NCBI GenBank assembly: GCA_964389025.1
Contig: CAYMCQ010000001.1
Coordinates: forward strand, 62,001-126,000
Reading direction: 5' to 3'
Source: CAYMCQ01 sp964389025
Lineage (GTDB): Bacteria > Verrucomicrobiota > Verrucomicrobiia > Limisphaerales > CAYMCQ01
DNA: 64,000 nucleotides
The notes beneath the pieces were generated by a model. The model saw only the letters and a list, made by a program, of their open reading frames with translations. It was not told where the DNA came from and made no database searches. The translations under genes were made by a program, and so were the position numbers. Positions 50,750-59,817 of this stretch are shown piece after piece. Position 1 is the stretch's first letter. Every line of letters begins with the position of its first letter.

Positions 50750-51340
50750 ATGAATCGCATCACTCAACTCGACCCTGCGCAGGCTACTGGAAAAGCCAAG
50801 CAACTTCTCGACGCCGTGCAATCCAAACTCGGCATCGTCCCCAACCTCACCCGCGTCCTGGCAAATTCCCCCGCCGCGCTCGAAGGCTATCTCAACTTCT
50901 CCGGCGCGCTCGCTGGCGGCACGCTCAACGCGAAGGTCCGCGAACAAATCGCGCTCGCCGTCGCGGAAGGCAACCTCTGCGGCTATTGCCTGAGCGCGCA
51001 CACCTTCATTGGGGGCAAGGTGGGACTGACCGACAAAGACATCGCCGATGCCCGGCAAACGAACGCTGCTTCCGACAAGACGGATGCGATCCTGAAACTC
51101 GCCCTGAGCATACTCGTCCAGCGCGGCGAAATCAGCGACGACGCTCTCAAGGCGGCCCGCAACGCCGGTCTCACCGACGGCGAGATTGTGGAAACCACCG
51201 CCAACGTGGCGTTCAACATCTTCACCAACTACATCAATCACGTCGCCCGCACGGTGGTGGATTTTCCTGAAGTGAGACCCGGTGAACCCGCAGTTCCTGC
51301 CGAAGCGTGCAGCACCGCCGGCTGCGGCTGTGGTCACTGA
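50750..51340 (+). CDS. AhpD-like/carboxymuconolactone decarboxylase family protein
   Basis: The 196-residue protein has an AhpD-type CxxC: CGYCLSAH (Cys77, Cys80, His84). These proteins reduce peroxides using thiols. The C-terminus adds CSTAGCGCGH, a second Cys cluster. TIGRFAM describes a peroxidase-like protein of this type with arsenosugar genes. It is the first gene after the sigma54 region, and so the likely target of the activator. Confidence 0.8.
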   Translation: MNRITQLDPAQATGKAKQLLDAVQSKLGIVPNLTRVLANSPAALEGYLNFSGALAGGTLNAKVREQIALAVAEGNLCGYCLSAHTFIGGKVGLTDKDIADARQTNAASDKTDAILKLALSILVQRGEISDDALKAARNAGLTDGEIVETTANVAFNIFTNYINHVARTVVDFPEVRPGEPAVPAEACSTAGCGCGH

Positions 51341-51398
51341 ACCACGAATCACAAACAAACAAACAAACGACGAACAACAAACCAACAAGAACAAAACT

Positions 51399-51851
51399 AT
51401 GAAACGCATCCTATCCACCCTGGCCGCGCTGGCACTTACCGCCTCGCTGACCTTTGCCGGCGAACTGCTCAACATTGATCGCGCCGTCGGCCACGCCCTC
51501 GACGGCTACGACCCGGTCGCCTTTTTCACCGAACAGAAGCCGGTGAAGGGCGACTTCAAAATCACCGCCACGCACAAGGGCGCGACCTACTTCTTCGCCT
51601 CGAAGAATAACCGCGATGCCTTCCAAACCAACCCGGATCACTACGCTCCGGCCTACGGTGGTTATTGCGCCGTGGGCGCAAGTCTGGGGGTGTTGCTGCC
51701 AGTGGACATCTCGACGTGGCAGGTGGTCAACGACCGCCTCGTGCTGAACTACAGCGCCGATGTGCAGAAGATGTTCAACAAAGATCCCCAGGGCGCATTG
51801 AAAAAAGCTGATGCCGCCTGGCCCAAACTCGTGGCGGAACACGGTAAGTGA
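51399..51851 (+). CDS. Exported YHS-domain protein
   Basis: The 150-residue protein has a signal peptide (MKRILSTLAALALTASLTFA) and a YHS-like domain: LDGYDPVAFFTEQKPVKGD, FFASKNNRDAFQTNPDHYAP, GYCAVGASLG. YHS domains bind metal ions. It probably serves a periplasmic metal or metalloid role. A GC-rich hairpin follows at 51864-51892. Confidence 0.82.
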   Translation: MKRILSTLAALALTASLTFAGELLNIDRAVGHALDGYDPVAFFTEQKPVKGDFKITATHKGATYFFASKNNRDAFQTNPDHYAPAYGGYCAVGASLGVLLPVDISTWQVVNDRLVLNYSADVQKMFNKDPQGALKKADAAWPKLVAEHGK

Positions 51852-51863
51852 CGCCTCTCTGTT

Positions 51864-51892
51864 CGGGCCGCCCAAAGTCGTCGGGCGGCCCG
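51864..51892 (+). terminator. GC-rich hairpin after YHS gene
   Basis: Arms CGGGCCGCCC (51864-51873) and GGGCGGCCCG (51883-51892) pair perfectly around a nine-base loop. No T run follows; it may be a partial terminator or mRNA-stabilising element between the YHS and DUF1348 genes. Confidence 0.5.
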
Positions 51893-51926
51893 ACAAATAA
51901 ATAACAACCATCGAATCGCTCTACTC

Positions 51927-52394
51927 GTGAATCCCCGTCCACCACTTCCGCCGTTCACCGAGGAAACCGCGCGCCAGAAAGTCCAAATGGCCGAGGACGC
52001 CTGGAACAGCCGCGACCCTGAACGCGTCGCGCTCGCCTACACCGAGGACACCGAATGGCGCAATCGCACCGACTTCCTTCGCGGTCGAGCCGAAGTCGTC
52101 GCGTTCCTCAAACGCAAGTGGGCGCGTGAACTGGATTACCGCCTCAAGAAAACGCTCTGGGCCTTCACCGGCAACCGCATCGCCGTTCGTTTTGAATATG
52201 AGTTCCGCGATGACGCCGGCCAGTGGTATCGCGCTCATGGCAACGAGAACTGGGAGTTTGACGCGCAAGGTTACATGGCCCGCCGCTTCGCCAGCATCAA
52301 TGACCAGCCCATCGCCGAGGCCGATCGCAAATTCCGCTGGCCGCAAGGCGCGCGGCCCACTGGCGAACCCCGCTTGTCCGATCTGAACCTGTGA
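51927..52394 (+). CDS. DUF1348/NTF2-fold protein
   Basis: The 155-residue protein matches DUF1348: EDAWNSRDPERVALAYTEDTEWRNR, then DYRLKKTLWAFTGNRIAVRF and NENWEFDAQGYM. It has the NTF2 cone fold. Function is unknown. Start is GTG 51927. It lies in the run of redox and transfer genes behind the sigma54 region. Confidence 0.8.
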   Translation: MNPRPPLPPFTEETARQKVQMAEDAWNSRDPERVALAYTEDTEWRNRTDFLRGRAEVVAFLKRKWARELDYRLKKTLWAFTGNRIAVRFEYEFRDDAGQWYRAHGNENWEFDAQGYMARRFASINDQPIAEADRKFRWPQGARPTGEPRLSDLNL

Positions 52395-52425
52395 ACCCAA
52401 TCATTCCCAATGACCCAATAAACTC

Positions 52426-53034
52426 ATGACTGCCATCGAAGCCATTGAAAGCCGTCGCTCCGCCAAACATTACGATCCGAACCATCGCCTGGCCGACGCC
52501 GAAATCGCGCGACTCATCGAACTCGCCAAGCTCGCGCCCTCGTCCTTCAACATGCAGAACTACCGCTTCGTGCTCGTGCGCGATCCGGAGTTGCGGAAGC
52601 AAATCCGCGCCGTCGCGTGGAATCAGGCACAGGTCACCGACGCCTCGTTACTGGTCATTCTCTGCGCTGACCTGAAAGCGCACCTGAATAATCCCGCCCG
52701 CTACTGGAGTCACGCCCCGCGAGAAGTGCAGGACGTTCTCGTGCCCGCTCTCACGCCTTTCTACGAAGGCAAGCCGCAACTCATCCGCGATGAAGCGATG
52801 CGTTCCACCGGCTTGGCGGGCATGACCCTGATGCTGGCCTCGCGCGGGTTGGGCTACGACTCCTGTCCCATGGTTGGGTTCGACGCAGAGGCCGTCGCCA
52901 AACTCATAAACCTTCCAGCCGATTACGCGCTGAGCTTCATGATAGCCATTGGCAAGCAGGCCAAACCTGTCTGGCCACGCGGCGAACGCCTTCCCGACAG
53001 CGAAGTCGTTATCAAGGACCGCTTCGGCAAGTGA
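52426..53034 (+). CDS. Nitroreductase-family FMN protein
   Basis: The 202-residue protein has the nitroreductase fold: AIESRRSAKHYDP, LAKLAPSSFNMQNYRFVLV and SRGLGYDSCPMVGFD. It probably binds FMN and uses NAD(P)H. Substrates may be nitro compounds or quinones. It overlaps a GTG start of the next gene. Position suggests a reductive step in the arsenic or stress pathway. Confidence 0.85.
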   Translation: MTAIEAIESRRSAKHYDPNHRLADAEIARLIELAKLAPSSFNMQNYRFVLVRDPELRKQIRAVAWNQAQVTDASLLVILCADLKAHLNNPARYWSHAPREVQDVLVPALTPFYEGKPQLIRDEAMRSTGLAGMTLMLASRGLGYDSCPMVGFDAEAVAKLINLPADYALSFMIAIGKQAKPVWPRGERLPDSEVVIKDRFGK

Positions 53035-53057
53035 ACCCGAAACGCCAAATCAAATTC

Positions 53058-53522
53058 ATGAGCGCCTCGATTCCTCAACTCGTTGCGTTGGATCTCACGC
53101 AGCGGCCGCCCCGCAGCCCGCGTGTGCGTCTTGGCGGTTACGCCATGCTGCCGCGCGTCCTGGACAAGGCCCGCGCTTCGCTTATCGGAAAGGCCGGCGA
53201 CTACAAGTTTGGGAATCCGATGGACCAGCACTTCTTTGCCTTCACCGACATCGCCCCGAACGCGCTGCTCAGCCAAGTGAAAACCGGAGCAAGTGACTGG
53301 GACATTCTCCTTTGGGTGAACGTCCACGCGAATCCGAAACGCCTCCCGTATGAAATTCGCAGTTGGTCATCGTGGCTCGAAACCATGCCCATTGGCGACG
53401 CCGAGGACATCGAGTGGTTCAGCGCACAGGTGAAGCGCCTGAATCCCGCCCGCACCGACTTGCACACAGTCATGGATTACCTCGACGCAGACGACCACGT
53501 GTCATTTGGCGGTCAGGCATAA
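53058..53522 (+). CDS. DUF5069 protein, copy 2
   Basis: The 154-residue protein matches DUF5069: QRPPRSPRVRLGGYAMLPR, DQHFFAFTDIAP and WVNVHANPKRLPYEIRSW. It is a diverged paralogue of the protein at 40351-40800. ATG 53058 is preferred over GTG 53031. Two copies in two linked gene runs point to shared pathway use. Confidence 0.8.
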   Translation: MSASIPQLVALDLTQRPPRSPRVRLGGYAMLPRVLDKARASLIGKAGDYKFGNPMDQHFFAFTDIAPNALLSQVKTGASDWDILLWVNVHANPKRLPYEIRSWSSWLETMPIGDAEDIEWFSAQVKRLNPARTDLHTVMDYLDADDHVSFGGQA

Positions 53523-53587
53523 AGCCCAAGTCGCGAGATTTTTCCCTCCCACATCAAACATCAACAAGAACAACAAAACAAAAACAC

Positions 53588-53959
53588 ATGAAACTAGCCA
53601 TCATCATCACCTCCGACCCCAAGAACGGCGAAGAAGCGCTCGGTCGCGCTTTCAACGCGCTCGCGCTCGCTGCCGAAGCCCATGCCAAGAACGACGAAGT
53701 CAACGTCATCTTCTCCGGCGCAGGCACGCGCTGGCCTGCTGAACTCACCAAGCTCTCGCATCCGGCCAACGGCCTTTACAACGCCGTGCGTCCGGTCATC
53801 ACTGGCGCTTCGTGCGGTTGCTCGGCTGTCTTCGGCACGACGAAAGAAGTTGCCGCGTGCGGCTTGCCCGAAATCAAGGATCACGCGCTGCCCGGCACGC
53901 CCGGACTGGCAAGCATCCGTCGTTACCTCGCCGAGGGCTGGCAGACGCTGGTGTTCTGA
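53588..53959 (+). CDS. DsrE-like family protein
   Basis: The 123-residue protein begins MKLAIIITSDPKNGEEALGRAF and has a DsrE fold with GASCGCSAVFGT (CxC) and AACGLPEI. DsrE proteins pass sulphane sulphur by Cys. In this setting it may supply or accept a thiol in arsenic chemistry. An A-rich upstream region precedes ATG 53588. Confidence 0.68.
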   Translation: MKLAIIITSDPKNGEEALGRAFNALALAAEAHAKNDEVNVIFSGAGTRWPAELTKLSHPANGLYNAVRPVITGASCGCSAVFGTTKEVAACGLPEIKDHALPGTPGLASIRRYLAEGWQTLVF

Positions 53960-54035
53960 ACTGGAACGGAGCGCGGTTGTGCCGTCCGGCCAGCCGCGCT
54001 CCCATCAACCATCAACTCTTAACTATTATCCCGTC

Positions 54036-54632
54036 ATGGCCGGACGTTATCTCGAAACCTATTTCACACCGAAAGTGCTCGCCGCCCAGCAACAATACTT
54101 CGGACACTCCCAAAACATTCCGCCGCAACCAGAGCGCGATGCACTCACCGAGGACGCAAACCAGTTCATCCAGTCGCGTGACTCGTTCTACATGGCGACC
54201 GTCAGCGAGAATGGCTGGCCCTACGTCCAACACCGTGGCGGAAAGCCGGGCTTCCTGCGCGTCGTCAGCCCCACGCAATTGGCCTTTGCTGATTACAGAG
54301 GCAACCGCCAGATGCTCTCCACTGGGAATCTTGCCGCCAGCGATCGTGTCGCGCTCTTTCTCATGGATTATCCGCAACGCACCCGGCTGAAAATTCTGGG
54401 TCATGCCCGGATTGAAGACGCGCGGAAACATCCCGAACTCGTCTCTCAATTTGCCGAGCCCGAGGCACACGGCATTGTGGAACGGGTCGTTCTGATCGAG
54501 GTGATCTCCTACGATTGGAACTGCCCGAAATATATCACCCCGCGTTACACCGCTGCTGAGGTCGAGGAGTCCATTGCCCCACTCAAGGCCCGGATTGCCG
54601 AGCTTGAAGCCCAACTCCGCCGCCAGACTTAA
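54036..54632 (+). CDS. Pyridoxamine 5'-phosphate oxidase-like FMN protein
   Basis: The 198-residue protein has the FMN-binding split-barrel: DSFYMATVSENGWPYVQHRGG, FLRVVSPTQLAFADYRGNRQ and VALFLMDYPQRTRLKI. It ends in a coiled-coil tail. These proteins handle flavin or heme oxygenase-like reactions. It follows DsrE-like and precedes an ECF sigma gene. Confidence 0.82.
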   Translation: MAGRYLETYFTPKVLAAQQQYFGHSQNIPPQPERDALTEDANQFIQSRDSFYMATVSENGWPYVQHRGGKPGFLRVVSPTQLAFADYRGNRQMLSTGNLAASDRVALFLMDYPQRTRLKILGHARIEDARKHPELVSQFAEPEAHGIVERVVLIEVISYDWNCPKYITPRYTAAEVEESIAPLKARIAELEAQLRRQT

Positions 54633-54741
54633 CATGCGCCCACCATCGCTCACTTCCTTCAGAGGCAACGACCGCCCAGCCTCAGCCAGCGGCCCATGCA
54701 GAAATCCTGTAAGGATTCCCAGCTCGCCGCGAAGTGGGGAT

Positions 54742-55347
54742 GTGAACGATCAGATAACGACATTATTGCCGGAAGCCGAACCAGCGGCGGGAGTGGATTA
54801 TGATTGGGCGGTCGAGCAATTCTACGAAGCTCTCTACAAGTTCGCCTTCGGCCTTGCCGGCAGCGAGAGCGACGCGGCGGATTTGACGCAGGACACCTAC
54901 CGCGTCCTGCTCACCAAGGGCGATGCCATCCGTGACACGCGAAAGGTGAAAAGCTGGTTGTTCACGACGCTTTATCGGCAGTTCCTTGGACGGCGGCGTC
55001 ATGCCACGCGCTTTCCCGAAACGCCCGTTGATTCGGCGGAATGGGAACTGCCCACGATCACTCCCCAGCACGCGGAAGCCCTCGACGGTTCGCTCGTTGT
55101 CGCCGCGCTTCAGCAGTTGGATGAAAAGTATCGCGCCCCGCTGGCGATGTTTTATCTGGAGGAACTTTCCTACAAGGAAATGGCGGAAGTGCTGGGGTTG
55201 CCCATCGGCACAATCATGTCGCGGATGTCGCGCGGCAAGGAGATCCTCCGCAGGCGACTCCAGTCTCCATCGGCGACTGCAATCAACTGTCGCCAGATCA
55301 GCCCGCCGACGAGATGGCAGGGCAGCCTGGTTGCCACCGTCGCGTGA
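54742..55347 (+). CDS. ECF-type sigma factor, second copy
   Basis: The 201-residue protein has region 2 (VEQFYEALYKFAFGLAGS, DAADLTQDTYRVLLTKGDAIRD in two parts) and region 4 (YKEMAEVLGLPIGTIMSRMSRGKEIL). The start is GTG 54742, like that of the paralogue at 29188; ATG 54634 is longer. No anti-sigma gene follows; a DUF547 gene does. Both sigma factors lie in arsenic-linked runs. Confidence 0.82.
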   Translation: MNDQITTLLPEAEPAAGVDYDWAVEQFYEALYKFAFGLAGSESDAADLTQDTYRVLLTKGDAIRDTRKVKSWLFTTLYRQFLGRRRHATRFPETPVDSAEWELPTITPQHAEALDGSLVVAALQQLDEKYRAPLAMFYLEELSYKEMAEVLGLPIGTIMSRMSRGKEILRRRLQSPSATAINCRQISPPTRWQGSLVATVA

Positions 55348-55403
55348 TCCATTCGTCCGGCCTTGGAATATCCAAGCCGCCAGATCGTTCCCATCAAGAG
55401 AAT

Positions 55404-56177
55404 ATGACCAGACTACACATTAACCGGGGATTGTGCGCTTTCGCGCTGGGCTGCGTAATCATCGCCTCCCAAGCCACTGCCGCTGAATTCGACCAGACGC
55501 ACGCGCTGTTCACCGGCGTGTTGACGAATTACGTCAAAGACGCCCGCGTGAACTACGCCGCGCTCAAAGCGCATCCCCAGGACTTGAACCGCTACCTCGA
55601 CCAAGTTGCCGCCGTCAGCAAAGCCGAGTTCAAGAAGTGGAACGAGCCGCAGCAAATCGCTTTCTTGAGCAACGCCTACAATGCCTACACGCTCCGGCTC
55701 ATCATCAGCAATTATCCACTCAAGAGCATCAAAGACATCGGCAGCATTTTCAGCGGCCCGTGGGATCAGCCCGTCGTGAAGTTGTTCGGTGAGACGATTA
55801 CGCTAAACACGCTGGAACACAAAATCCTCCGCGTGGACTACGCCGAGCCGCGCCTCCACTTCGCGCTGGTCTGCGCCGCGAAGGGCTGTCCGCCGCTGCG
55901 CAACGAAGCTTATGTTGGCGCGCGACTCGAAGAACAAATCGTGGAACAGGCGAAGCAATTTCTCGCGACGCGGGAAAAGAACCGCGTCGAAGCCGCCGAG
56001 CGCACTGTCTTTCTCTCGCCAATCTTCAAATGGTATGGCGGCGACTTTGAAAAGAAATCCGGCTCGGTGCTGACGGTGTTGAAACCTTATTGGCCCGGCA
56101 AGCCCGTTGCCGGATACGAGGATTTCAAAATCCGCTACACCGATTACGACTGGTCGTTGAATGAACAGAGCAAATGA
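55404..56177 (+). CDS. Exported DUF547 protein
   Basis: The 257-residue protein has a signal peptide (about 1-27) and the DUF547 core: WNEPQQIAFLSNAYNAYTLRL, then LEHKILRVDYAEPRLHFALVCAAKGCPPL. It resembles a cysteine-protease-like fold; the role is unknown. It occurs with TVP38 and MerA-like proteins in arsenosugar-type clusters. It overlaps the TVP38 gene by four bases. Confidence 0.87.
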   Translation: MTRLHINRGLCAFALGCVIIASQATAAEFDQTHALFTGVLTNYVKDARVNYAALKAHPQDLNRYLDQVAAVSKAEFKKWNEPQQIAFLSNAYNAYTLRLIISNYPLKSIKDIGSIFSGPWDQPVVKLFGETITLNTLEHKILRVDYAEPRLHFALVCAAKGCPPLRNEAYVGARLEEQIVEQAKQFLATREKNRVEAAERTVFLSPIFKWYGGDFEKKSGSVLTVLKPYWPGKPVAGYEDFKIRYTDYDWSLNEQSK

Positions 56178-56929
56178 CGGCTCACACTCCATCCATGAAA
56201 GCCGACGCAGAAACAATTCCCGTGACTCACACCAAGAAGCCCGCCGCCAAATCCGGCTTTAGCTGGAAATGGCTGTTCTATCCGGCCATCGCCATCTTTC
56301 TCTTCGTCGCCGCAAAAGAATTTCATGTGCAGGACCGGCTCAAGCAGGCGCTTGATTGGGTCGGCCAGCTTGGGCCGTGGGGAGCGATTATCTTCATTGC
56401 GATTTACGTCGTGGCGACTGTCCTGTTCATTCCGGGGTCAGTGCTGACGCTCGGCGCGGGCGCGGTGTTTGGAGTTGTGTGGGGTTCGATTTACGTTTCC
56501 GCCGGCTCGACGTTGGGCGCTACCTGCGCGTTTCTCGTGGGCCGGTATCTCGCCCGCAACGCCATCGCCCGCAAGATCGAAGGCAACGAACGATTCGCCG
56601 CGATTGACAAGGCAGTCGCGAGCGAGGGTTGGAAAATCGTCGGACTGACGCGGCTCTCGCCGGTGTTTCCCTTCACGTTGTTGAACTACGCTTTCGGCCT
56701 CACGCGCGTGAAGCTCGGCCACTACATGCTTGCATCGTGGATCGGTATGATGCCCGGCACGGTGATGTATGTGTATCTCGGCTCGCTGGCTAAGGCCGCT
56801 TCCGGTGAACGAACACGCACCACCGGCGAATGGGTTCTTTATGGCGTCGGCCTCCTCGCCACCTTGGTCGTCACCATCTTTGTCACGCGCATCGCCAAGA
56901 AGGCGCTGGCTAGACGCATCACCGATTAG
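56174..56929 (+). CDS. TVP38/TMEM64 (DedA-like) membrane protein
   Basis: The 251-residue protein has about six membrane helices with the family core: LFIPGSVLTLGAGAVFGVVWG and RYLARNAI, then LTRLSPVFPFTLLNYAFGLT. The family moves lipids or ions across the membrane. ATG 56174 overlaps the DUF547 stop. It lies just before a MerA-like reductase, an order seen in metal-linked and arsenosugar clusters. Confidence 0.88.
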   Translation: MTAHTPSMKADAETIPVTHTKKPAAKSGFSWKWLFYPAIAIFLFVAAKEFHVQDRLKQALDWVGQLGPWGAIIFIAIYVVATVLFIPGSVLTLGAGAVFGVVWGSIYVSAGSTLGATCAFLVGRYLARNAIARKIEGNERFAAIDKAVASEGWKIVGLTRLSPVFPFTLLNYAFGLTRVKLGHYMLASWIGMMPGTVMYVYLGSLAKAASGERTRTTGEWVLYGVGLLATLVVTIFVTRIAKKALARRITD

Positions 56930-56949
56930 AATTTTCAGCGAACAATCTC

Positions 56950-58473
56950 ATGAGCGAACACAATCAATCGCCCGTCCAACCGTGGGACGCGCACAACCAA
57001 AAACTCGTCTCCAACGTCCATCCGGCGGATTGGAAAAATCCCACGCCCGTGCCGCGCTACAACCTCGTTGTCATCGGCGGCGGCACGGCAGGACTGGTTT
57101 CCGCCATCGGTGCAGCGGGACTCGGCGCGAAAATCGCGCTTATCGAGAAGCATCTTATGGGCGGTGATTGCCTCAATGTCGGCTGCGTGCCGTCCAAAGC
57201 CATCATTCGTGCTGCTCGCAAAGCTGCCGGCGTTCGCGATATGGCGGAATTCGGTGTGAATGTTCCCAATGGCACGACCATAGATTTCGGCAAAGTCATG
57301 GAGCGGATGCGCCGCCTCCGCGCGGACATCAGTCCACATGACTCTGCCAAACGCTTCACTGAACTCGGCGTGGATGTGTTTCTCGGCACGGGCAAGTTCA
57401 CTGGCCCGGACACCATCGAGGTCGGCGGACAGACGTTGCGTTTCACCAAAGCCGTCATTGCCACTGGCGCACGCGCCGCCGCACCGCCGATTCCAGGTTT
57501 GAAGGATGTTCCCTATCTCACGAACGAAACTCTTTTCTCGCTGACCGAATTGCCCAAACGCCTCGGCATCATCGGCGCTGGCCCGATAGGTTGCGAGATG
57601 GCGCAGAGCTTCGCGCGCTTTGGCTCGGAAGTGTTTTTGATTGAGGCGACGCACGGCATTCTTCCGCGCGAAGACCGCGACGCTTCGGAAATTGTCCGCG
57701 CGGTAATGGAACGAGAGGGTGTGAAGCTCCTTTGTTGCGGCAAGGACCTAAAACTTGCCAAAGACCCGAACGGCGTTCGTCTGCAAGTCGAGTCGCACGG
57801 CAAAGGTTACGATGGGTTGGTGGATCAACTGCTCGTCGCCGTGGGTCGCGCTCCGAATGTCGAAGGGCTCGGCCTCGAATCCGTCGGCGTCGAGTTCGAC
57901 AAGAAAGGCGTGAAGGTCAACGACCGTCTGCAGACTGCCAACCCGCGCATCTACGCTTGCGGCGACATTTGCTCCCCGTATCAGTTCACGCACGCGGCGG
58001 ATTTCATGGCGCGCATCGTCATCCAGAACGCGCTGTTCAAGGGCCGCGCCAAAGCCAGTTCGCTCATCATCCCGTGGGCGACTTACACTTCACCGGAAAT
58101 CGCCCATGTCGGTCTTTACGAGAAAGAGGCCAAAGAGAAGGGTATCGAAGTAGACACGTTCACGCAGGAGTTGAGCAAAGTTGACCGCGCGATTCTCGAC
58201 GGCGAAACCGAAGGATTCGTGCGCGTCCATGTTCGCAAAGGCACGGATGAAATCGTCGGCGCTACGGTGGTCGCCACGCACGCGGGCGAGTTGATCGGCG
58301 AACTCACGCTCGCGATGAAAGGCAAACTCGGCCTCAAGACCATCGGCGCGACGATTCATCCGTATCCAACACAGGCTGAAGCCATCCGCAAGACCGGCGA
58401 CCTCTATAACCGCACGCGCCTGACGCCCTTCGTAAAGAAGCTGATGAACCGCTGGCTCGCCTGGCAGCGATGA
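56950..58473 (+). CDS. MerA-like pyridine nucleotide-disulphide oxidoreductase
   Basis: The 507-residue flavoprotein has the FAD loop VVIGGGTAGLVSAIGAAG, redox pair GGDCLNVGCVPSKA (Cys74, Cys79), NAD loop LGIIGAGPIGCEMAQ and the dimerisation domain. It resembles mercuric reductase, but lacks the N-terminal metal domain and the C-terminal Cys-Cys pair needed for mercury (it ends RWLAWQR). It more likely reduces a thiol or arsenic species. It sits just before the fused transferase. Confidence 0.87.
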   Translation: MSEHNQSPVQPWDAHNQKLVSNVHPADWKNPTPVPRYNLVVIGGGTAGLVSAIGAAGLGAKIALIEKHLMGGDCLNVGCVPSKAIIRAARKAAGVRDMAEFGVNVPNGTTIDFGKVMERMRRLRADISPHDSAKRFTELGVDVFLGTGKFTGPDTIEVGGQTLRFTKAVIATGARAAAPPIPGLKDVPYLTNETLFSLTELPKRLGIIGAGPIGCEMAQSFARFGSEVFLIEATHGILPREDRDASEIVRAVMEREGVKLLCCGKDLKLAKDPNGVRLQVESHGKGYDGLVDQLLVAVGRAPNVEGLGLESVGVEFDKKGVKVNDRLQTANPRIYACGDICSPYQFTHAADFMARIVIQNALFKGRAKASSLIIPWATYTSPEIAHVGLYEKEAKEKGIEVDTFTQELSKVDRAILDGETEGFVRVHVRKGTDEIVGATVVATHAGELIGELTLAMKGKLGLKTIGATIHPYPTQAEAIRKTGDLYNRTRLTPFVKKLMNRWLAWQR

Positions 58474-58491
58474 CATCGCTACGATTGAGCC

Positions 58492-59814
58492 GTGGCCGAC
58501 CAACGATGCAGACTAATTCTGTTCGCGCGCTTTCCCGTCGCCGGGAAGGTGAAGACCCGCCTCATCCCGGCGCTTGGAGCGGAGGGCGCGGCTGCGTTGC
58601 ATCGTCGGCTCGTTCTTCGCTCGCTCCGAACCGCGCACGCTCTGTGTCAGTCGGAAAATGTGGAACTCGAAATCCGTTTTGCCGGTGACGATGCGAACCC
58701 GATGCAACATTGGCTCGGCGACGGCTGGCTGTGCCGCCCGCAATGCGAAGGCGATCTCGGCCAGCGCATGGCTGGCGCATTTGCCGACAGCTTTCGCGAA
58801 GGTTCGCCCGCGACTGTCATCATCGGGAGTGATTGTCCATCGCTGACGCCTGAAACTCTTGCCACCGCGTTTGAGTCGCTGAGGACAAATCCAGTGGTGT
58901 TCGGCCCGGCGACCGACGGCGGTTACTACCTCATCGGCTTAACCAAGTTCGTTCCCGAACTGTTTCAAGGCATCGCTTGGGGAACGGAAACCGTCCTCGC
59001 GCAATCTCTGGAAAACCTGAAGCGCTTGGGGAACAAGCCCGCGCTGCTCCAATCGCTCGATGACCTCGACCGCCCGGAGGACATGACCGCGTGGAGGCGA
59101 CTCGTCGAGGCGGATGACAACGACTTGAGCCGAGTCTCCGTCATCATTCCCGCGTTGAACGAAGCGGCGCACATCGCTGCTACGCTTGAAAGTGTGCGCA
59201 AAAGTTCGCCCCACGAAATCATCGTCGTGGACGGCGGGAGCGCAGATGAAACTTCTGCCGTCGCGCAGAGAAGTGGCGCAACGATGATCCACTCGAAACC
59301 TGCTCGCGCCCGGCAGATGAACGCTGGGGCAGCCCAAGTGACGGGTAATGTCCTTCTCTTTCTGCACGCCGACACCCTGTTGCCAGAAAACTGGACGCGC
59401 GTTGTGACGGACACGTTGGGAAAGCCGGGAGTCGTGGCCGGCTCATTCGGATTCCGCGTCGCCGAAAGTTTTCCCGGTCGCTGGTTGGTGGAACGGACGA
59501 CCAACTTGCGCTCACGCTGGTTTCAAAATCCTTACGGCGACCAGACGCAATTTCTGCGGCGCGCTCTATTCGAGGAACTCGGCGGCTTCGCTGATTTGCC
59601 CATCATGGAGGATTACGAGTTGAACCAGCGCCTGCGAAAACGTGGGCGTGTGGCCACGTCTGCGGCGGCAGCCATCACGTCGGGACGACGCTGGAAAAAG
59701 CTCGGCGTCATCCGAACCACGCTCATCAACAAAATGATAATCACCGGGTTTCACCTCGGCGTGTGCCCGCACAAGCTGGCCCGATTCTATCGCCGCTCTC
59801 CGGTGGGGAACTGA
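58492..59814 (+). CDS. TIGR04282-TIGR04283 fusion, arsenosugar-type transferase
   Basis: The 440-residue protein fuses two enzymes normally separate. Residues 5-205 are a nucleotidyltransferase/DUF2064 (TIGR04282): LILFARFPVAGKVKTRL and GSDCPSLTPE. Residues 213-440 are a GT2 glycosyltransferase (TIGR04283): VSVIIPALNEAAHIAATLES, VVDGGSADET and HADTLLPENW. Both families carry arsenosugar names in NCBI. The GTG 58492 start fits. It may load a sugar or an alcohol on the arsinoyl-ribose. Confidence 0.88.
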   Translation: MADQRCRLILFARFPVAGKVKTRLIPALGAEGAAALHRRLVLRSLRTAHALCQSENVELEIRFAGDDANPMQHWLGDGWLCRPQCEGDLGQRMAGAFADSFREGSPATVIIGSDCPSLTPETLATAFESLRTNPVVFGPATDGGYYLIGLTKFVPELFQGIAWGTETVLAQSLENLKRLGNKPALLQSLDDLDRPEDMTAWRRLVEADDNDLSRVSVIIPALNEAAHIAATLESVRKSSPHEIIVVDGGSADETSAVAQRSGATMIHSKPARARQMNAGAAQVTGNVLLFLHADTLLPENWTRVVTDTLGKPGVVAGSFGFRVAESFPGRWLVERTTNLRSRWFQNPYGDQTQFLRRALFEELGGFADLPIMEDYELNQRLRKRGRVATSAAAAITSGRRWKKLGVIRTTLINKMIITGFHLGVCPHKLARFYRRSPVGN

Positions 59815-59817
59815 ATC

